A stretch of 59,389 nt of DNA from an uncultured Pseudomonadota bacterium (lineage in GTDB: Bacteria > Pseudomonadota > Gammaproteobacteria > Burkholderiales > Eutrophovitaceae). The stretch lies in contig CALJLA010000022.1 of NCBI GenBank assembly GCA_937983055.1, positions 1 through 59,389 on the forward strand, written 5' to 3'. This document shows positions 7,984 to 17,110 of this stretch, one piece after another. The position numbers and the translations under genes are program-made. The notes below the pieces were generated by a model. That model saw only the letters and a program-made list of their open reading frames with translations, had not been told where the DNA came from and did not search any database. Position 1 is the stretch's first letter, and the number at the start of each line of letters is the position of its first letter.

Positions 7984-9009
7984 TCACAGATTCTCGGAAG
8001 CCCACTGCTGCCAGCGCCACGTGTCGGTGCACATCGCATTAATATCCAACTTTGCCGCCCAATCCAAACTAGATCGTGCCAGTGTTGCGTCGGCATAGCA
8101 CTGAGCAATATCGCCAGGACGGCGCGACTCGAATCGATAGGGAATCCTTCTGCCGGTTGCCGCCGAGAATGCGCGCACCATCTCGAGCACGGAATATCCG
8201 CGTCCCGTGCCAAGGTTCACCGTTAGCACTCCAGGATGATCAACCAGGCCGGAGAGTGCAGCAACATGGCCTCGCGCCAGATCAACCACGTGGATGTAGT
8301 CTCTTACGCCGGTGCCATCAGGGGTTGGGTAGTCGTTTCCATAGATCGGCAATTCTTTTAACTTGCCGATTGCCACTTGCGCAATATACGGCATCAGATT
8401 GTTCGGGACGCCGCTCGGCGCCTCGCCGATCCGACCCGAAGGGTGCGCGCCTACGGGATTGAAGTAACGTAGCAATGCAACCTTGAACGCCGGATCGGCT
8501 TTGGCAAAGTCGCGAAGCATCTGCTCTACGACCAGCTTGGTCTGCCCATACGGATTCGAAGCAGACAATGGGAAATCCTCGCGAATTGGCAATGAGCGAG
8601 GCTCGCCGTACACCGTCGCAGACGAAGAGAAGACCAGCGTCTTGATTCCATGATCGACCATGCTTTCTAGCAGGGTCAGGCTACCGGTTACATTGGTGTC
8701 GTAGTAGGCCAACGGAATATTGACCGATTCGCCGACGGCCTTTAGGCCTGCAAAATGGATGACCGCATCGAAATGCTGGGAGGTGAACAATCTCCGTAGC
8801 GCCTGCCGGTCTCGTACGTCCATGACCTCAAACCCCGGCCGACGTTTGGCGATATCCTCGATGCGATCCAACACCGTCGCGGAGCTGTTTGAGAGATTGT
8901 CGATTACAAAAACGTCGTATCCGGCGGCGAGGAGCTCAACCGTGGCATGTGAACCGACATATCCAGTACCCCCGGTTACGAGAATTTTCTTGTGATGTGC
9001 GATCGGCAA
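7984..9009 (-). CDS. galE: UDP-glucose 4-epimerase
   Basis: Interconverts UDP-glucose and UDP-galactose (or the N-acetyl forms) using tightly bound NAD; supplies galactosyl precursors for LPS and exopolysaccharide. The 341 residues match the family length. Seen: nucleotide-binding GGTGYVGSH near residues 13-21, FAGLKAVGES, the catalytic SSSATVYG serine and the YGQTK Tyr/Lys pair, RYFNPVGAHPSG, and the C-terminal GTGVRDYIHVVDLA and NLGTGRGYSVLE blocks. It is transcribed alone, away from lysC and toward the tRNA. Confidence 0.96.
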   Translation of the reverse strand: MPIAHHKKILVTGGTGYVGSHATVELLAAGYDVFVIDNLSNSSATVLDRIEDIAKRRPGFEVMDVRDRQALRRLFTSQHFDAVIHFAGLKAVGESVNIPLAYYDTNVTGSLTLLESMVDHGIKTLVFSSSATVYGEPRSLPIREDFPLSASNPYGQTKLVVEQMLRDFAKADPAFKVALLRYFNPVGAHPSGRIGEAPSGVPNNLMPYIAQVAIGKLKELPIYGNDYPTPDGTGVRDYIHVVDLARGHVAALSGLVDHPGVLTVNLGTGRGYSVLEMVRAFSAATGRRIPYRFESRRPGDIAQCYADATLARSSLDWAAKLDINAMCTDTWRWQQWASENL

Positions 9010-9372
9010 AGTTGGTTCAAGTTTCTAGGTTGGACGGGAGGCTTGGACCAGATCTGAGGGGAGAGATCGCGTTGTGATGCGCGCGCCCTGCGGCATGCAT
9101 CTGGTATACGGGTGAGCGCCACCAATTTAACGAAGAAAGGTGTCAATTGGCAGTACTTGTCACGTATCGGGGAATTTTCGCAGTTTTGCCTGAATTCAGG
9201 AAGTTCCTGGCGCGAGAGTATGCAGCCAGGTGGCAGCCACGCATGCTTGGCGCCTCTTTGCACTGGGTCTTCAGGTTGAACGTTTTGGCCTCCATGCGGG
9301 GAATCCCTGCGGACAAGGCTCGACGCCACCGGCGCATGATGTCCAAGGTCGTCGACCACGCCACGTTGAGGC
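9010..9372. other. Gap between galE and gspC
   Basis: A plus-strand frame from 9147 runs antisense into gspC, and its composition is not protein-like beyond about 75 codons. I regard the region as non-coding, holding the galE promoter and the gspC 3' end. No hairpin with a T run was noticed. Confidence 0.4.
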
Positions 9373-9831
9373 CTACGGTGCAGGTTCGATTCCCCGTGGT
9401 GGCGGGAGGCTTGGAAGGCGAATCTCTTCCATGCCCAGTGGTGTGCGTATCACCACCCGATCCTTGTGAACGTTGTCGAGCGTGTGGTCCGCACCGATGG
9501 TTTCTCCGGCCCTATAGGCTGCGGATGGCTGGCCATTCACAGAGAGCAAGGCTACCCCGCGTCCCTGTCCTCCATCCGCGATCACCCCGTCGAGGCGAAT
9601 CCTCAAGGATGTGTTTGAATTTGATATGCTGCCCGGGGAATCTCCGAACAGGCGCGCCGCGGGGGCAACATTTAACGCCTGGGTGAGCGCCACGGGGTTA
9701 CCTACAGGGACCGCAACGACGGGTTCCTGCGGCGGCCGGCCGGACGTCCATCTCAGGACCCAGAAGGTGCAGATGGCTGCAGTGCCCAGTAAGAGCAGTG
9801 TGTTAACCAGCCAAGGCAGATTGATCTTCAT
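9373..9831 (-). CDS. gspC: Type II secretion protein GspC (inner-membrane clamp)
   Basis: Links the inner-membrane platform to the secretin. The 152-residue protein has a short cytoplasmic tail, one membrane helix (WLVNTLLLLGTAAICTFWVL, residues 6-25), a proline-rich linker and a homology region (ARLFGDSP..., LRIRLDGVIADGGQGRGVALLSVNGQPSAAYRAGETIGADHTLDNVHKDRVVI) with the IRL.GV, A.ls..G.....Y..Ge....L..V..drV pattern of GspC. There is no C-terminal PDZ or coiled coil, so it is the short form. Unusually it is encoded divergently from the rest of the operon. Confidence 0.85.
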   Translation of the reverse strand: MKINLPWLVNTLLLLGTAAICTFWVLRWTSGRPPQEPVVAVPVGNPVALTQALNVAPAARLFGDSPGSISNSNTSLRIRLDGVIADGGQGRGVALLSVNGQPSAAYRAGETIGADHTLDNVHKDRVVIRTPLGMEEIRLPSLPPPRGIEPAP

Positions 9832-9941
9832 GTGATCGTCAGGCCGGGATGGCGATCGTGTCGGTTACGGGCATGAGACTCGCGAAGTACGTGAAAAGTA
9901 TGTTACCTAACGCAGCAATTGGCAATTGTGAGAGCGTAAGG

Positions 9942-10379
9942 TTGAGAACGCGAAACGCCAGCGTGCCCGTTTCGCGCGGCTTCACGCTGATAGAGATCAT
10001 GGTCGTGGTGATTATTCTGGGGGTGCTCGCGGCGTTGATTGTGCCCCGGGTCGTCGGCCGGGCGGACGAGGCGCGCACGGTGGCTGCCAAGCAAGACATT
10101 GCCGCAATCATGCAGGCACTTAAACTTTATCGCCTCGATAACAGCCAGTATCCGAGTACAGAACAGGGCTTACAGGCACTGGTAACAAAGCCGGTTTCCG
10201 ATCCGATACCCGGTAATTGGAAGTCCTACCTTGACAGGCTGCCAAAAGACCCGTGGGGACGCCCTTACCAGTACCTCAAACCGGGGGTCCACGGCGAAAT
10301 CGACGTCTTCACGCTCGGCGCCGACGGTTTGCCAGGTGGCGACGGCGTCGATGGTGATGTGGGTTCGTGGAACCTGTGA
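9942..10379 (+). CDS. gspG: Major pseudopilin GspG
   Basis: Main subunit of the type II secretion pseudopilus. The prepilin peptidase site is VSRG/FTLIEIMVVVIILGVLAALIVPRV with Phe+1 and Glu+5; the C-terminal part has the GspG hallmarks QYPSTEQGLQALV, DPWGRPYQYL and a calcium-site-like FTLGADGLPGGDGVDGDVGSWNL tail. The frame is open back to an ATG at 9849, which would give an overlong leader and leave 17 bases to divergent gspC. The TTG at 9942 gives a 13-residue leader and the usual length of about 145, so I prefer it; the start is not certain. Confidence 0.93.
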   Translation: MRTRNASVPVSRGFTLIEIMVVVIILGVLAALIVPRVVGRADEARTVAAKQDIAAIMQALKLYRLDNSQYPSTEQGLQALVTKPVSDPIPGNWKSYLDRLPKDPWGRPYQYLKPGVHGEIDVFTLGADGLPGGDGVDGDVGSWNL

Positions 10380-10837
10380 GGCAAGGACATTTAAGTCGCA
10401 TTGAATCGTTTCGCGCGAACAGAGGCTTCACGTTTCTCGAGTTGCTGGTCGTTATCACGATACTTGGCATAGTCGCATTCACGGTGTCGCTTTCTGCAAC
10501 GCCCAGCGAACAGCGCCTGATCGCACACGAAGTCGACCGCCTCAACGCACTTTTCCGCCTGGCGCATAGCGAGGCTGCATTGCGGGGTCGGCCCCTGTCC
10601 TGGGAGGCGGATGAGTCGGGATATGCGTTCTTCGAGGGGAGCGCGGCAACGAATAGAGCGCTTGATGGTTCCTTGCGGCGGCGAGACTGGCCATTCGCTG
10701 TAGAGTCAGTTGAAGGCCCTACCGTGGTGTTTGGCCTGGAACCGCTCCTGCCGCCTGCGCAATTTCGCCTGGTTACGAACCGCGGTGAAACCGTGCTTCT
10801 GGTCGACGCATTCGGGACAGTTACCTTGGTCCAATGA
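10367..10837 (+). CDS. gspH: Minor pseudopilin GspH
   Basis: Minor pseudopilin in the tip/initiation complex. The cleavage site is ANRG/FTFLELLVVITILGIVAFTV with Glu+5, followed by a beta-rich domain (RLAHSEAALRGRPLSWEADESGYAFFE) typical of GspH. The GTG start at 10367 overlaps the end of gspG by 13 bases; later starts are possible but none has a better Shine-Dalgarno. 156 residues. Confidence 0.88.
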   Translation: MEPVRQGHLSRIESFRANRGFTFLELLVVITILGIVAFTVSLSATPSEQRLIAHEVDRLNALFRLAHSEAALRGRPLSWEADESGYAFFEGSAATNRALDGSLRRRDWPFAVESVEGPTVVFGLEPLLPPAQFRLVTNRGETVLLVDAFGTVTLVQ

Positions 10838-11205
10838 ATTCGAGAGGATTCACATTGGTCGAGGTTCTGGTGGCGCTTGCGATTGTAGCCGTAGCGCTTC
10901 TCGCCAGCGTGCGTGCAGTAGGGACAATGACAGAGTCAAGTGCCGAGTTGCGCCTGCGACTGCTTGCGCAGCTTTCGGCCAGGAATCAAATTTCGCTCCT
11001 CCGGGCCAGCAAGTCGTTTCCGCCCATTGGCGTGGTGCGCACAGAATGCCCACAAGGCAACGTAGCGCTTGTGTGCCGAGTAGAGACTAAGGCGACCCCG
11101 AACTGGCTCTTTCGCAGAGCCGAGGTGCGCGTCTACGCGACACAAGAGACTGAGCACCACGTCGCGTACCTCGTCGGAATACTTCCGAGGGAGGGTGGTC
11201 CTTGA
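10834..11205 (+). CDS. gspI: Minor pseudopilin GspI
   Basis: Forms the pseudopilus tip with GspJ and GspK. Short 4-residue leader MNSRG, then FTLVEVLVALAIVAVALLASVRA with Glu+5, followed by AELRLRLLAQLSARNQISLLRA, which fits the GspI signature (A...A.....N). ATGA overlap with gspH implies translational coupling. 123 residues, normal for the family. Confidence 0.9.
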   Translation: MNSRGFTLVEVLVALAIVAVALLASVRAVGTMTESSAELRLRLLAQLSARNQISLLRASKSFPPIGVVRTECPQGNVALVCRVETKATPNWLFRRAEVRVYATQETEHHVAYLVGILPREGGP

Positions 11206-11777
11206 AGGGTGGTCGCAGCGACGGATTCACCTTGATCGAGGTGCTGGTCGCACTGTCTTTGGTGGCCATGATGGGGGTCATTGCCTGGCGCGGCCTGGAC
11301 TATGTGGCCGAACAACGGTCCCGGATGGACGCCGAAGTCAAATCAACGGAGAGAGTGCTGCGAACGCTTGCGCAGATTGAGCGTGATGTCACTCAAAGAA
11401 TCCCGGATGCGCTATTCGCGGACAGCTATGGATCTTCGTCTACGCAATCACTGGCGCTGGATGTCGCATCCGACAAACTGGGGCGCGTGCAGCTTAGAGT
11501 GCTACGCCGACATCCAACCCTTCCCGACGTGCAAACCATAGTCTACTTTGTCGAGAATGGACAGCTGGTCCGCCGTATTGACGCGCATCGGGCAGCCGCA
11601 GCCAGCGATGGCACTGTTCTGCTTGAGGCGGTTCAGGGCGTGGAGGTCAGATTCCTCGCTGGGGGTCGGTGGGTTGAGCCCGAACTCCTTGCGGCGGCAA
11701 CTGCACGCGCAACGGCCATTGAGGTCGTGATAGAGCTGGGTGTCGGGGAGCGTTACGTTGAACTCGTTCAGCTATGA
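11202..11777 (+). CDS. gspJ: Minor pseudopilin GspJ
   Basis: Tip-complex pseudopilin. Leader MKGGRSDG, then FTLIEVLVALSLVAMMGVIAWRGLD with Glu+5; the body has IERDVTQRIPD, VYFVENGQLVRRID and LLEAVQGVEVRFL, which fit GspJ's L.W.eGd.l.R...d........l...v....frfl order. Starts on a TTG that overlaps the gspI stop (TTGA). 191 residues. Confidence 0.9.
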   Translation: MKGGRSDGFTLIEVLVALSLVAMMGVIAWRGLDYVAEQRSRMDAEVKSTERVLRTLAQIERDVTQRIPDALFADSYGSSSTQSLALDVASDKLGRVQLRVLRRHPTLPDVQTIVYFVENGQLVRRIDAHRAAAASDGTVLLEAVQGVEVRFLAGGRWVEPELLAAATARATAIEVVIELGVGERYVELVQL

Positions 11778-12670
11778 GAACTGATCAGCGCGGAGCTGCA
11801 ATTGTCATGGCATTGCTGGTAGTAGCGGTGACGACGGTGGTCGTGAGCGGTGCGTTTCTTTTGCAAAGCGCCGTGGCGCAGCAGGTGGAAAACGCCATGG
11901 CAGCAAGTCAGGCGAAGCGTCTGCTGGAGGGCGCAGTGGACTGGGTGCGGGTGATATTGATGGAGGACGCGCGCAGTACCGCGACCGATCACCTCGGCGA
12001 AGCATGGGCGGTTTCACTGGAAGAGACGCGTATTGACGACGAGGGCGACAGTCCGGCGTGGGTATCGGGCGCTATCGAGGACGCGCAGTCGCGGTTTAAT
12101 CTGCGGAACGTAGCGGGCGAAAGCGGGCCTGTGGCGAGCGAGGTTGCGGTGCTCCGGCGGCTGCTGGAATTGGTGGGTGAAGAGCCCCGGTTTGCAGACG
12201 AGATCGCCATTGAGGTAGGTGGGATGCAGGTCGTCAGGCCCGGATCGACCCAGGCGGAGCGGGTTCTGCCTGCGGTACTCGACGACATCGAAGCAAATGA
12301 CCCGGCGTTGCGCCGGGCGCTTGACCGGATAAGTCCGTTTGTGACGCTGATCCCTGTGGCATCGGCGATTAATGTGAACACGGCGCCGGCGGAAGTCCTG
12401 GCCGCTCGATTGGGGAACCTTTCGCTGGTCGACGCCCGACGTGTGGTGGCAAGCAGAGAACGTGCGCCTTTCAGGGATCTGGCCGATGTTGCGGTGAGAA
12501 TCCAGGGGCTGGATTTGGGGAATGCGTCTGGACAGCTTTCCGTGGCCTCGCAGTTCTTTCTCGTAAACGGAATCGCCGAGTTTCGCAAGGTGCGTGTCCA
12601 GGCAACTGCCCTGCTCAAGCGACAGGCGAACGCGGTGGAAGTCGTATGGGTCCGCGAGGTGGCTGCATGA
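11774..12670 (+). CDS. gspK: Minor pseudopilin GspK
   Basis: Caps the pseudopilus; larger than the other pseudopilins (298 residues). After the short leader QRG the hydrophobic stretch AAIVMALLVVAVTTVVVSGAFLLQ lacks Glu+5, as expected for GspK. The rest has EDAQSRFNLRNV (calcium/GspK signature region), VNVNTAPAEVLAA as INVNTAPAEVLAARL, and a helix-hairpin-helix-like end. ATGA overlap with gspJ. Confidence 0.92.
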   Translation: MRTDQRGAAIVMALLVVAVTTVVVSGAFLLQSAVAQQVENAMAASQAKRLLEGAVDWVRVILMEDARSTATDHLGEAWAVSLEETRIDDEGDSPAWVSGAIEDAQSRFNLRNVAGESGPVASEVAVLRRLLELVGEEPRFADEIAIEVGGMQVVRPGSTQAERVLPAVLDDIEANDPALRRALDRISPFVTLIPVASAINVNTAPAEVLAARLGNLSLVDARRVVASRERAPFRDLADVAVRIQGLDLGNASGQLSVASQFFLVNGIAEFRKVRVQATALLKRQANAVEVVWVREVAA

Positions 12671-12707
12671 TCTCGGCGCGCGTTGATGATGTCGAGACGG
12701 GGCGAGA

Positions 12708-13862
12708 ATGAGATTGCGCCTGTGGCTGCCCCCGATGACGGAGCTTCGATCCGATTCCAGGATCGAGTTCGAAGTTCTCGACGCGAAGCGGCAGGTGCGC
12801 AATCGCGGAGAGGCCGCGATCAGTCTGCTGCCCAAGGGGGCCGACTGCGAGCTGGTATTGGATGCGGTCGATGTCGTGCTGCTGGATGTTGAACTGCCCA
12901 ACCTTTCCGGGCCAAGACTTGCCAAAGCGTTGCCGGCGCTTGTAGAGGAGAAGCTGGTCGCGGACGTGGAGCGCTGCCATGTGGTCGCGGCGCGGACGGG
13001 CGCCGGTCGTACAGCCGTCGTAGCGGTGGTGGACCGGGCATTACTACGGCGGGCCCTCGATCTTTTCGAGCGAGCAGGGCAGCGGGTAGTTCAAGCGACG
13101 CCGCAATCACTGGCTCTGCCGGTCAGGCCGGGCGGTTGGTATCTCCGCTGGCAGGAATTCAGAGGCTGTGTTCGCACGGGCACATACTCGGGCATCGGGC
13201 TGGAGTCTCGCGAGGTGCCACCGCTTGAGTTGCGTTTGCTTCTATCGCAGTCATTACAGCGCCCTGAGGTGCTGGAAGTTCGGGGAAGCGTGGACTTGAC
13301 GGCCTGGAGCGATGCTCTGGGAGTCCCTGTGCAGGCCGCTCGGAGCGGTGGCGAGGCGCCACCGGTTATAGTCGACCTTCTGCAGGGTGAGTTTTCGCAA
13401 AGTATCGTCAGGTGGCAGGCGTGGCGATCCTGCATGTTTCTCGCTGCGGTGCTGGTTCTGGCCCTCTTGGGCGGACTCAACCTGGATGCGATGAGGCTGC
13501 GCGCTGAGGAGCGGGCGATCAAGGAAGCCATGGTTGACGTACTCAGACAGTCGTTTCCGGAAGTTACCGTTGTGCTCGACCCTGTCGCGCAGATGCGTCA
13601 ACGGACCGCGGACCTGAGGGCTGCCGCGGGCACCGAGCACAGTGAATTCCTGCGGATTTCAACAGAACTCGGCGAGCTTGTTGGCGCAGATGCAGTCGAG
13701 TCCCTGGAGTATCGCGCGGGTGGCTTTTCAGTCGTGTTCCGCAATCAGGTCCTCAGCAATGAGCGCTTGAGGACGCAACTGACCGAATGGGCAAAAAGTC
13801 ATGGCGCGGAGCTTAGATTCAATGGAGCGACTGCCTTGCTCAATCGGCAGCCTTCTCAATGA
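12708..13862 (+). CDS. gspL: Type II secretion platform protein GspL
   Basis: Inner-membrane platform protein that recruits the ATPase GspE through its cytoplasmic actin-like domain and pairs with GspM in the periplasm. 384 residues: the N-terminal cytoplasmic domain (LPNLSGPRLAKALPALVEEKLVADVERCHVV is the conserved core), a membrane helix at about 240-262 (CMFLAAVLVLALLGGLNLDAM) and a ferredoxin-like periplasmic end. Start ATG 12708 follows GGGGCGAGA. A 37-base gap separates it from gspK. Confidence 0.88.
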   Translation: MRLRLWLPPMTELRSDSRIEFEVLDAKRQVRNRGEAAISLLPKGADCELVLDAVDVVLLDVELPNLSGPRLAKALPALVEEKLVADVERCHVVAARTGAGRTAVVAVVDRALLRRALDLFERAGQRVVQATPQSLALPVRPGGWYLRWQEFRGCVRTGTYSGIGLESREVPPLELRLLLSQSLQRPEVLEVRGSVDLTAWSDALGVPVQAARSGGEAPPVIVDLLQGEFSQSIVRWQAWRSCMFLAAVLVLALLGGLNLDAMRLRAEERAIKEAMVDVLRQSFPEVTVVLDPVAQMRQRTADLRAAAGTEHSEFLRISTELGELVGADAVESLEYRAGGFSVVFRNQVLSNERLRTQLTEWAKSHGAELRFNGATALLNRQPSQ

Positions 13863-14344
13863 TTACGCTTGTCCGCGATTGGTGGCGCACGCTCGCGCGC
13901 AAGGAACGCGTAATGATTGCGGTCGGGGGCGCTGTCCTGTCGGTGGCACTTCTGTACGCTCTGACGTTTGAACCGGCATGGGTCGCGCGGAATAGAGTTT
14001 CGCGTGAGCTGCCGAGCCTCCATTCGCAACTTGCGGAACTGAAGGCGCTTCGCGAGGAAACCCAAATACTGCGCGAGCACGGACGCGGTTCTGGCGGGAT
14101 CGAAGCGCTCAAGGTCGCAGCCGAACAGTCATTGGCCCGTCAGGGTATGAAAGGAAGCGTGCGTGCCGAGGGGCAACAGACGATCGTGGTATCCGTTGAC
14201 GGCGTGCCCGCGGGTGTCTGGTTTACGTGGTTGGAGGGATTTGCCCGAGAGGCCCGGGTCCGGATTACCCAGGCGCGGGTGATCCGGACAGCGGCCCCGG
14301 GATCCGTAAGCGCGGAAGTGGCTCTCCGGGTGCCCGCCGGCTGA
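13859..14344 (+). CDS. gspM: Type II secretion platform protein GspM
   Basis: Partner of GspL. 161 residues with a short cytoplasmic tail (WWRTLARKERVM), one membrane helix (about 19-37), a coiled-coil-prone stretch (HSQLAELKALREETQILREHG) and a small ferredoxin-like domain. WF.WL.......V...R motif-like WFTWLEGFAREARVRITQARVIR near the end supports GspM. ATGA overlap with gspL. Confidence 0.88.
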   Translation: MITLVRDWWRTLARKERVMIAVGGAVLSVALLYALTFEPAWVARNRVSRELPSLHSQLAELKALREETQILREHGRGSGGIEALKVAAEQSLARQGMKGSVRAEGQQTIVVSVDGVPAGVWFTWLEGFAREARVRITQARVIRTAAPGSVSAEVALRVPAG

Positions 14345-14357
14345 GCGACGGGCAAAA

Positions 14358-15104
14358 ATGCGGTTGAGATTGCTCGGAGGGCTCGGAACGGTAGTCGGGG
14401 TGGTTGTCTTGAGTGCCCTGGTATGTCCTCCTGCGGGGCTGCTCGGAGATGTACTGCGTGCCTACACGCCTATCCGGGTGATCCATTCCTCTGGTTCCTT
14501 GTGGCATGGTAGTGGCTTGATTGCTCTGAGCGATGGTCGGCGCGCGTTCCTGGTGCCCGGGCTCGTGGCATGGAATGTGGATGTGCCGGCTCTTTTCTTG
14601 GGACAATTGGTGCTGTCGCTGGACCATGACATGGTGGACGGAGCGGTTACGGTGGTCGCAGGCGGCGGTACGGTACGGGTCGGAAAGGGCAGAGCCCGAG
14701 TTCCCGCGGCGTTGCTCACTCTGATTGGCCCGCCGTTCAATACGGTCAGGCCGGGCGGCATGCTGGACATACGCTGGGAAGAACTTCGGTTTCAGGGAGG
14801 AGGTTTTGAGGGGATTCTGGAGGTGAGATGGGACAATGCCCAGTCGGCCCTGTCGCGGGTGGCGCCGCTGGGAAGCTATAGTCTGAGCGTTACTGGCCGG
14901 GGCATGCGGGGTGTGGCGTCTTTGCGCACGCTGGAAGGCCCGCTGATACTGCAGGGCGAAGGTACCATGCGGGAGGGGGTGATCCGGTTTTCCGGCACCG
15001 CCGACGCGGCACCGAACATGCGCGGCAGCCTAGACGCGCTGATCGGCTTATTGGGCAAGCGAAGTGGTGACGGGGCGCTGCTTGAGTGGGAAATCAAGAT
15101 CTGA
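14358..15104 (+). CDS. gspN: Type II secretion protein GspN
   Basis: Accessory inner-membrane protein of the system, not universally needed. 248 residues: N-terminal membrane helix (GGLGTVVGVVVLSALVCPPAGLL), then a beta-rich periplasmic domain with GSLWHGSGLI, LVAWNVDVPALFLGQLVLSLD and AALLTLIGPPFNTVRPGGMLDIRWEEL, the latter matching the L..P....rPsG.l.l.W..l pattern of GspN. Position between gspM and gspD agrees. Confidence 0.85.
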   Translation: MRLRLLGGLGTVVGVVVLSALVCPPAGLLGDVLRAYTPIRVIHSSGSLWHGSGLIALSDGRRAFLVPGLVAWNVDVPALFLGQLVLSLDHDMVDGAVTVVAGGGTVRVGKGRARVPAALLTLIGPPFNTVRPGGMLDIRWEELRFQGGGFEGILEVRWDNAQSALSRVAPLGSYSLSVTGRGMRGVASLRTLEGPLILQGEGTMREGVIRFSGTADAAPNMRGSLDALIGLLGKRSGDGALLEWEIKI

Positions 15105-17110
15105 CAACTAGAAAAGATTCTTGGCTGAAACGACTCTGTTCGGCCGCGGGGGCAGTCGTACTGACGTGCGCCCTTGCCGTTGCCAATGCGCAGGAACGCG
15201 TGACGTTGAATTTCGTCAATGCGGATCTGGAGGCTGTTGTGCGAGCTATTGCGCATTACACCGGGCGAACGTTCGTCGGGGATCCCCGGGTAAAGGGCAC
15301 ACTCAATCTTGTCTCCGAGCGGGCGATGTCGCGAGATCAGGCGCTGGCAGCATTGACAGCCGCTTTGCGCCTGCAAGGGTTCGCCATCGTCGAGGTTGGT
15401 GGGGTTTCACGCGTCGTCCCGGAAGCGGACGCTAAGTTCCAGGGCGGCGCCGTTGCGACTGCGCGGGTTCCTTCGAGCGCGCGCGGCGACCGGGGCATGA
15501 GCCATGTGTTTCGATTGAATTACGAGTCCGCGCAGAACGTCCTTTCGGTCATGCGTCCCCTGGTGCCGCCAAACAATCCCGTCACGGTTTATGGCGCCAA
15601 CAATGCTCTGATCGTGACGGACTTCGCAGACAATCTTCGACGCATCGAGAAAGTCATCGAGGCGCTCGACACCCCGCCGAAGTCGGATATCGAGGTCATC
15701 CCGCTGAAGAATGCGATTGCCGCAGACGTCTCGGTGATCGTATCAAGAGTCATGGAACAGAACGGGCAGAACCCGGACTTGGCGCAAAGAGTCACGGCCA
15801 TGGCCGATCCGCTGACCAACAGCGTCGTGGTCCGCTCGGCAAGTCCTACAGCCTTGAGTACGGCGCGCAGTCTCATCGAGAAGCTGGATCAGTCGACGAA
15901 GCCTGGCCAGGGGATATACGTTGTACCGCTCAAGAATACGGATGCCACTGCGCTTGCGAAGACGCTCTCGGAAGTCCGGATCAACGACCCGACGGTTACC
16001 GCCGGTACTGCAGGCGGAGGCGCGCAGGGACAGGGATTGGAGAAGTCTGCGCCGAAAATCGTGGCAGACTCCGCATCGAACTCGCTTGTGATTACCGCGT
16101 CAGATGCCGTTTATCGGCAGCTCAGAACGGTGATGGATCAACTGGACACTCGCCGTGCCCAGGTTTTCATCGAGGCGCTCCTGGTCGAGGTGACCAGCGA
16201 CCAGGCTGCGGAGTTCGGCATACAGTGGCTCGGTGGGCTAGACAATGTCGCGTCTGGGTCGACCTCTGTTTTGGGCGGCACGAACTTTGGCGATCCGACA
16301 CAAAACATCGTCAGCGGGGCGCGAAACCTCGGCAACCTGGGGCGCGGATTGAATATCGGGGTGATTCGGGGGCAAGTGACTATCCCGGGTCTCGGAACGG
16401 TCACGAATCTGAATGCGCTTGCACGAGCGCTGGAAACCAATACCAAGGCGAACATCCTTTCGACGCCCAACATTCTGACGCTGGACAACGAGGAGGCGGA
16501 GTTTCACGTCGGTCAGAACGTGCCCTTCGTCACCGGCCAGTTCATTACGCAGCCCACCGGCGCGACGGTAACACCCTTTCAGACCATTGAACGGCAGGAC
16601 GTGGGATTGAGGCTGAGAGTCAAACCGCAGATCACCGAGGGCGGCACGATCAAACTCTCGATCTACAACGAGGTTTCCAGCGTGCAGGAACGTGAATCCA
16701 CCGCCGGAATCATCACCAACAAGCGATCGCTCGATACAAACGTGCTCGTCGACGATGGAACGATCGTGGTGCTGGGCGGGTTGGTGCAGGACCAACTGGA
16801 CAACACCGTCGAGAAGGTGCCGGTCCTCGGCGATATCCCCATCCTGGGGCATCTTTTCCGCTATGAAACAAGACGACGGCAGAAGACCAACCTGATGCTG
16901 TTCCTCCGCCCGAATGTGGTTCGGGACGAGTCGTCGACGAGAGTGCTGACAGTGGATCGCTACGACTATATGCGAAGCCTTCAGCAGAAGACGCAGACGC
17001 AGCCGCACTTCGTGCTTCCTGACGTGGGCGGCCCCGTCCTTCCGGAGCTTCATCTAGGACAGAAACCTCAGGCTGAGAAGCCTGCGCCTGTCGCACCGAA
17101 TCGGCAGTGA
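15086..17110 (+). CDS. gspD: Type II secretion secretin GspD
   Basis: Outer-membrane multimeric channel. An Arg/Lys N-region and hydrophobic signal peptide ending ...ALAVANA/QERVTLNFVNADLEAVVRAIAHYTG leads into the N0 domain; N1-N3 follow (repeated VIPLKNA.A.DV, VVPLKNTDATALAKTLSEVR), with a Gly-rich loop in N3, then the secretin core (RRAQVFIEALLVEVTSDQAAEFGIQWLG, NILSTPNILTLDNEEAEFHVGQNVPFVTG, VLVDDGTIVVLGGLVQDQ, VPVLGDIPILGHLFR). At 674 residues it is of normal size. The GTG start overlaps gspN by 19 bases; the true start may be slightly downstream. Confidence 0.96.
   Translation: MGNQDLTTRKDSWLKRLCSAAGAVVLTCALAVANAQERVTLNFVNADLEAVVRAIAHYTGRTFVGDPRVKGTLNLVSERAMSRDQALAALTAALRLQGFAIVEVGGVSRVVPEADAKFQGGAVATARVPSSARGDRGMSHVFRLNYESAQNVLSVMRPLVPPNNPVTVYGANNALIVTDFADNLRRIEKVIEALDTPPKSDIEVIPLKNAIAADVSVIVSRVMEQNGQNPDLAQRVTAMADPLTNSVVVRSASPTALSTARSLIEKLDQSTKPGQGIYVVPLKNTDATALAKTLSEVRINDPTVTAGTAGGGAQGQGLEKSAPKIVADSASNSLVITASDAVYRQLRTVMDQLDTRRAQVFIEALLVEVTSDQAAEFGIQWLGGLDNVASGSTSVLGGTNFGDPTQNIVSGARNLGNLGRGLNIGVIRGQVTIPGLGTVTNLNALARALETNTKANILSTPNILTLDNEEAEFHVGQNVPFVTGQFITQPTGATVTPFQTIERQDVGLRLRVKPQITEGGTIKLSIYNEVSSVQERESTAGIITNKRSLDTNVLVDDGTIVVLGGLVQDQLDNTVEKVPVLGDIPILGHLFRYETRRRQKTNLMLFLRPNVVRDESSTRVLTVDRYDYMRSLQQKTQTQPHFVLPDVGGPVLPELHLGQKPQAEKPAPVAPNRQ

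Noticed and set aside
9147..9686. 179-codon plus-strand frame opposite gspC
   Set aside because: No motif; the right half is antisense to gspC. Left half not convincing.
12014..12925. Long minus-strand frame across gspK/gspL
   Set aside because: Opposite-strand artefact of the two gsp genes.
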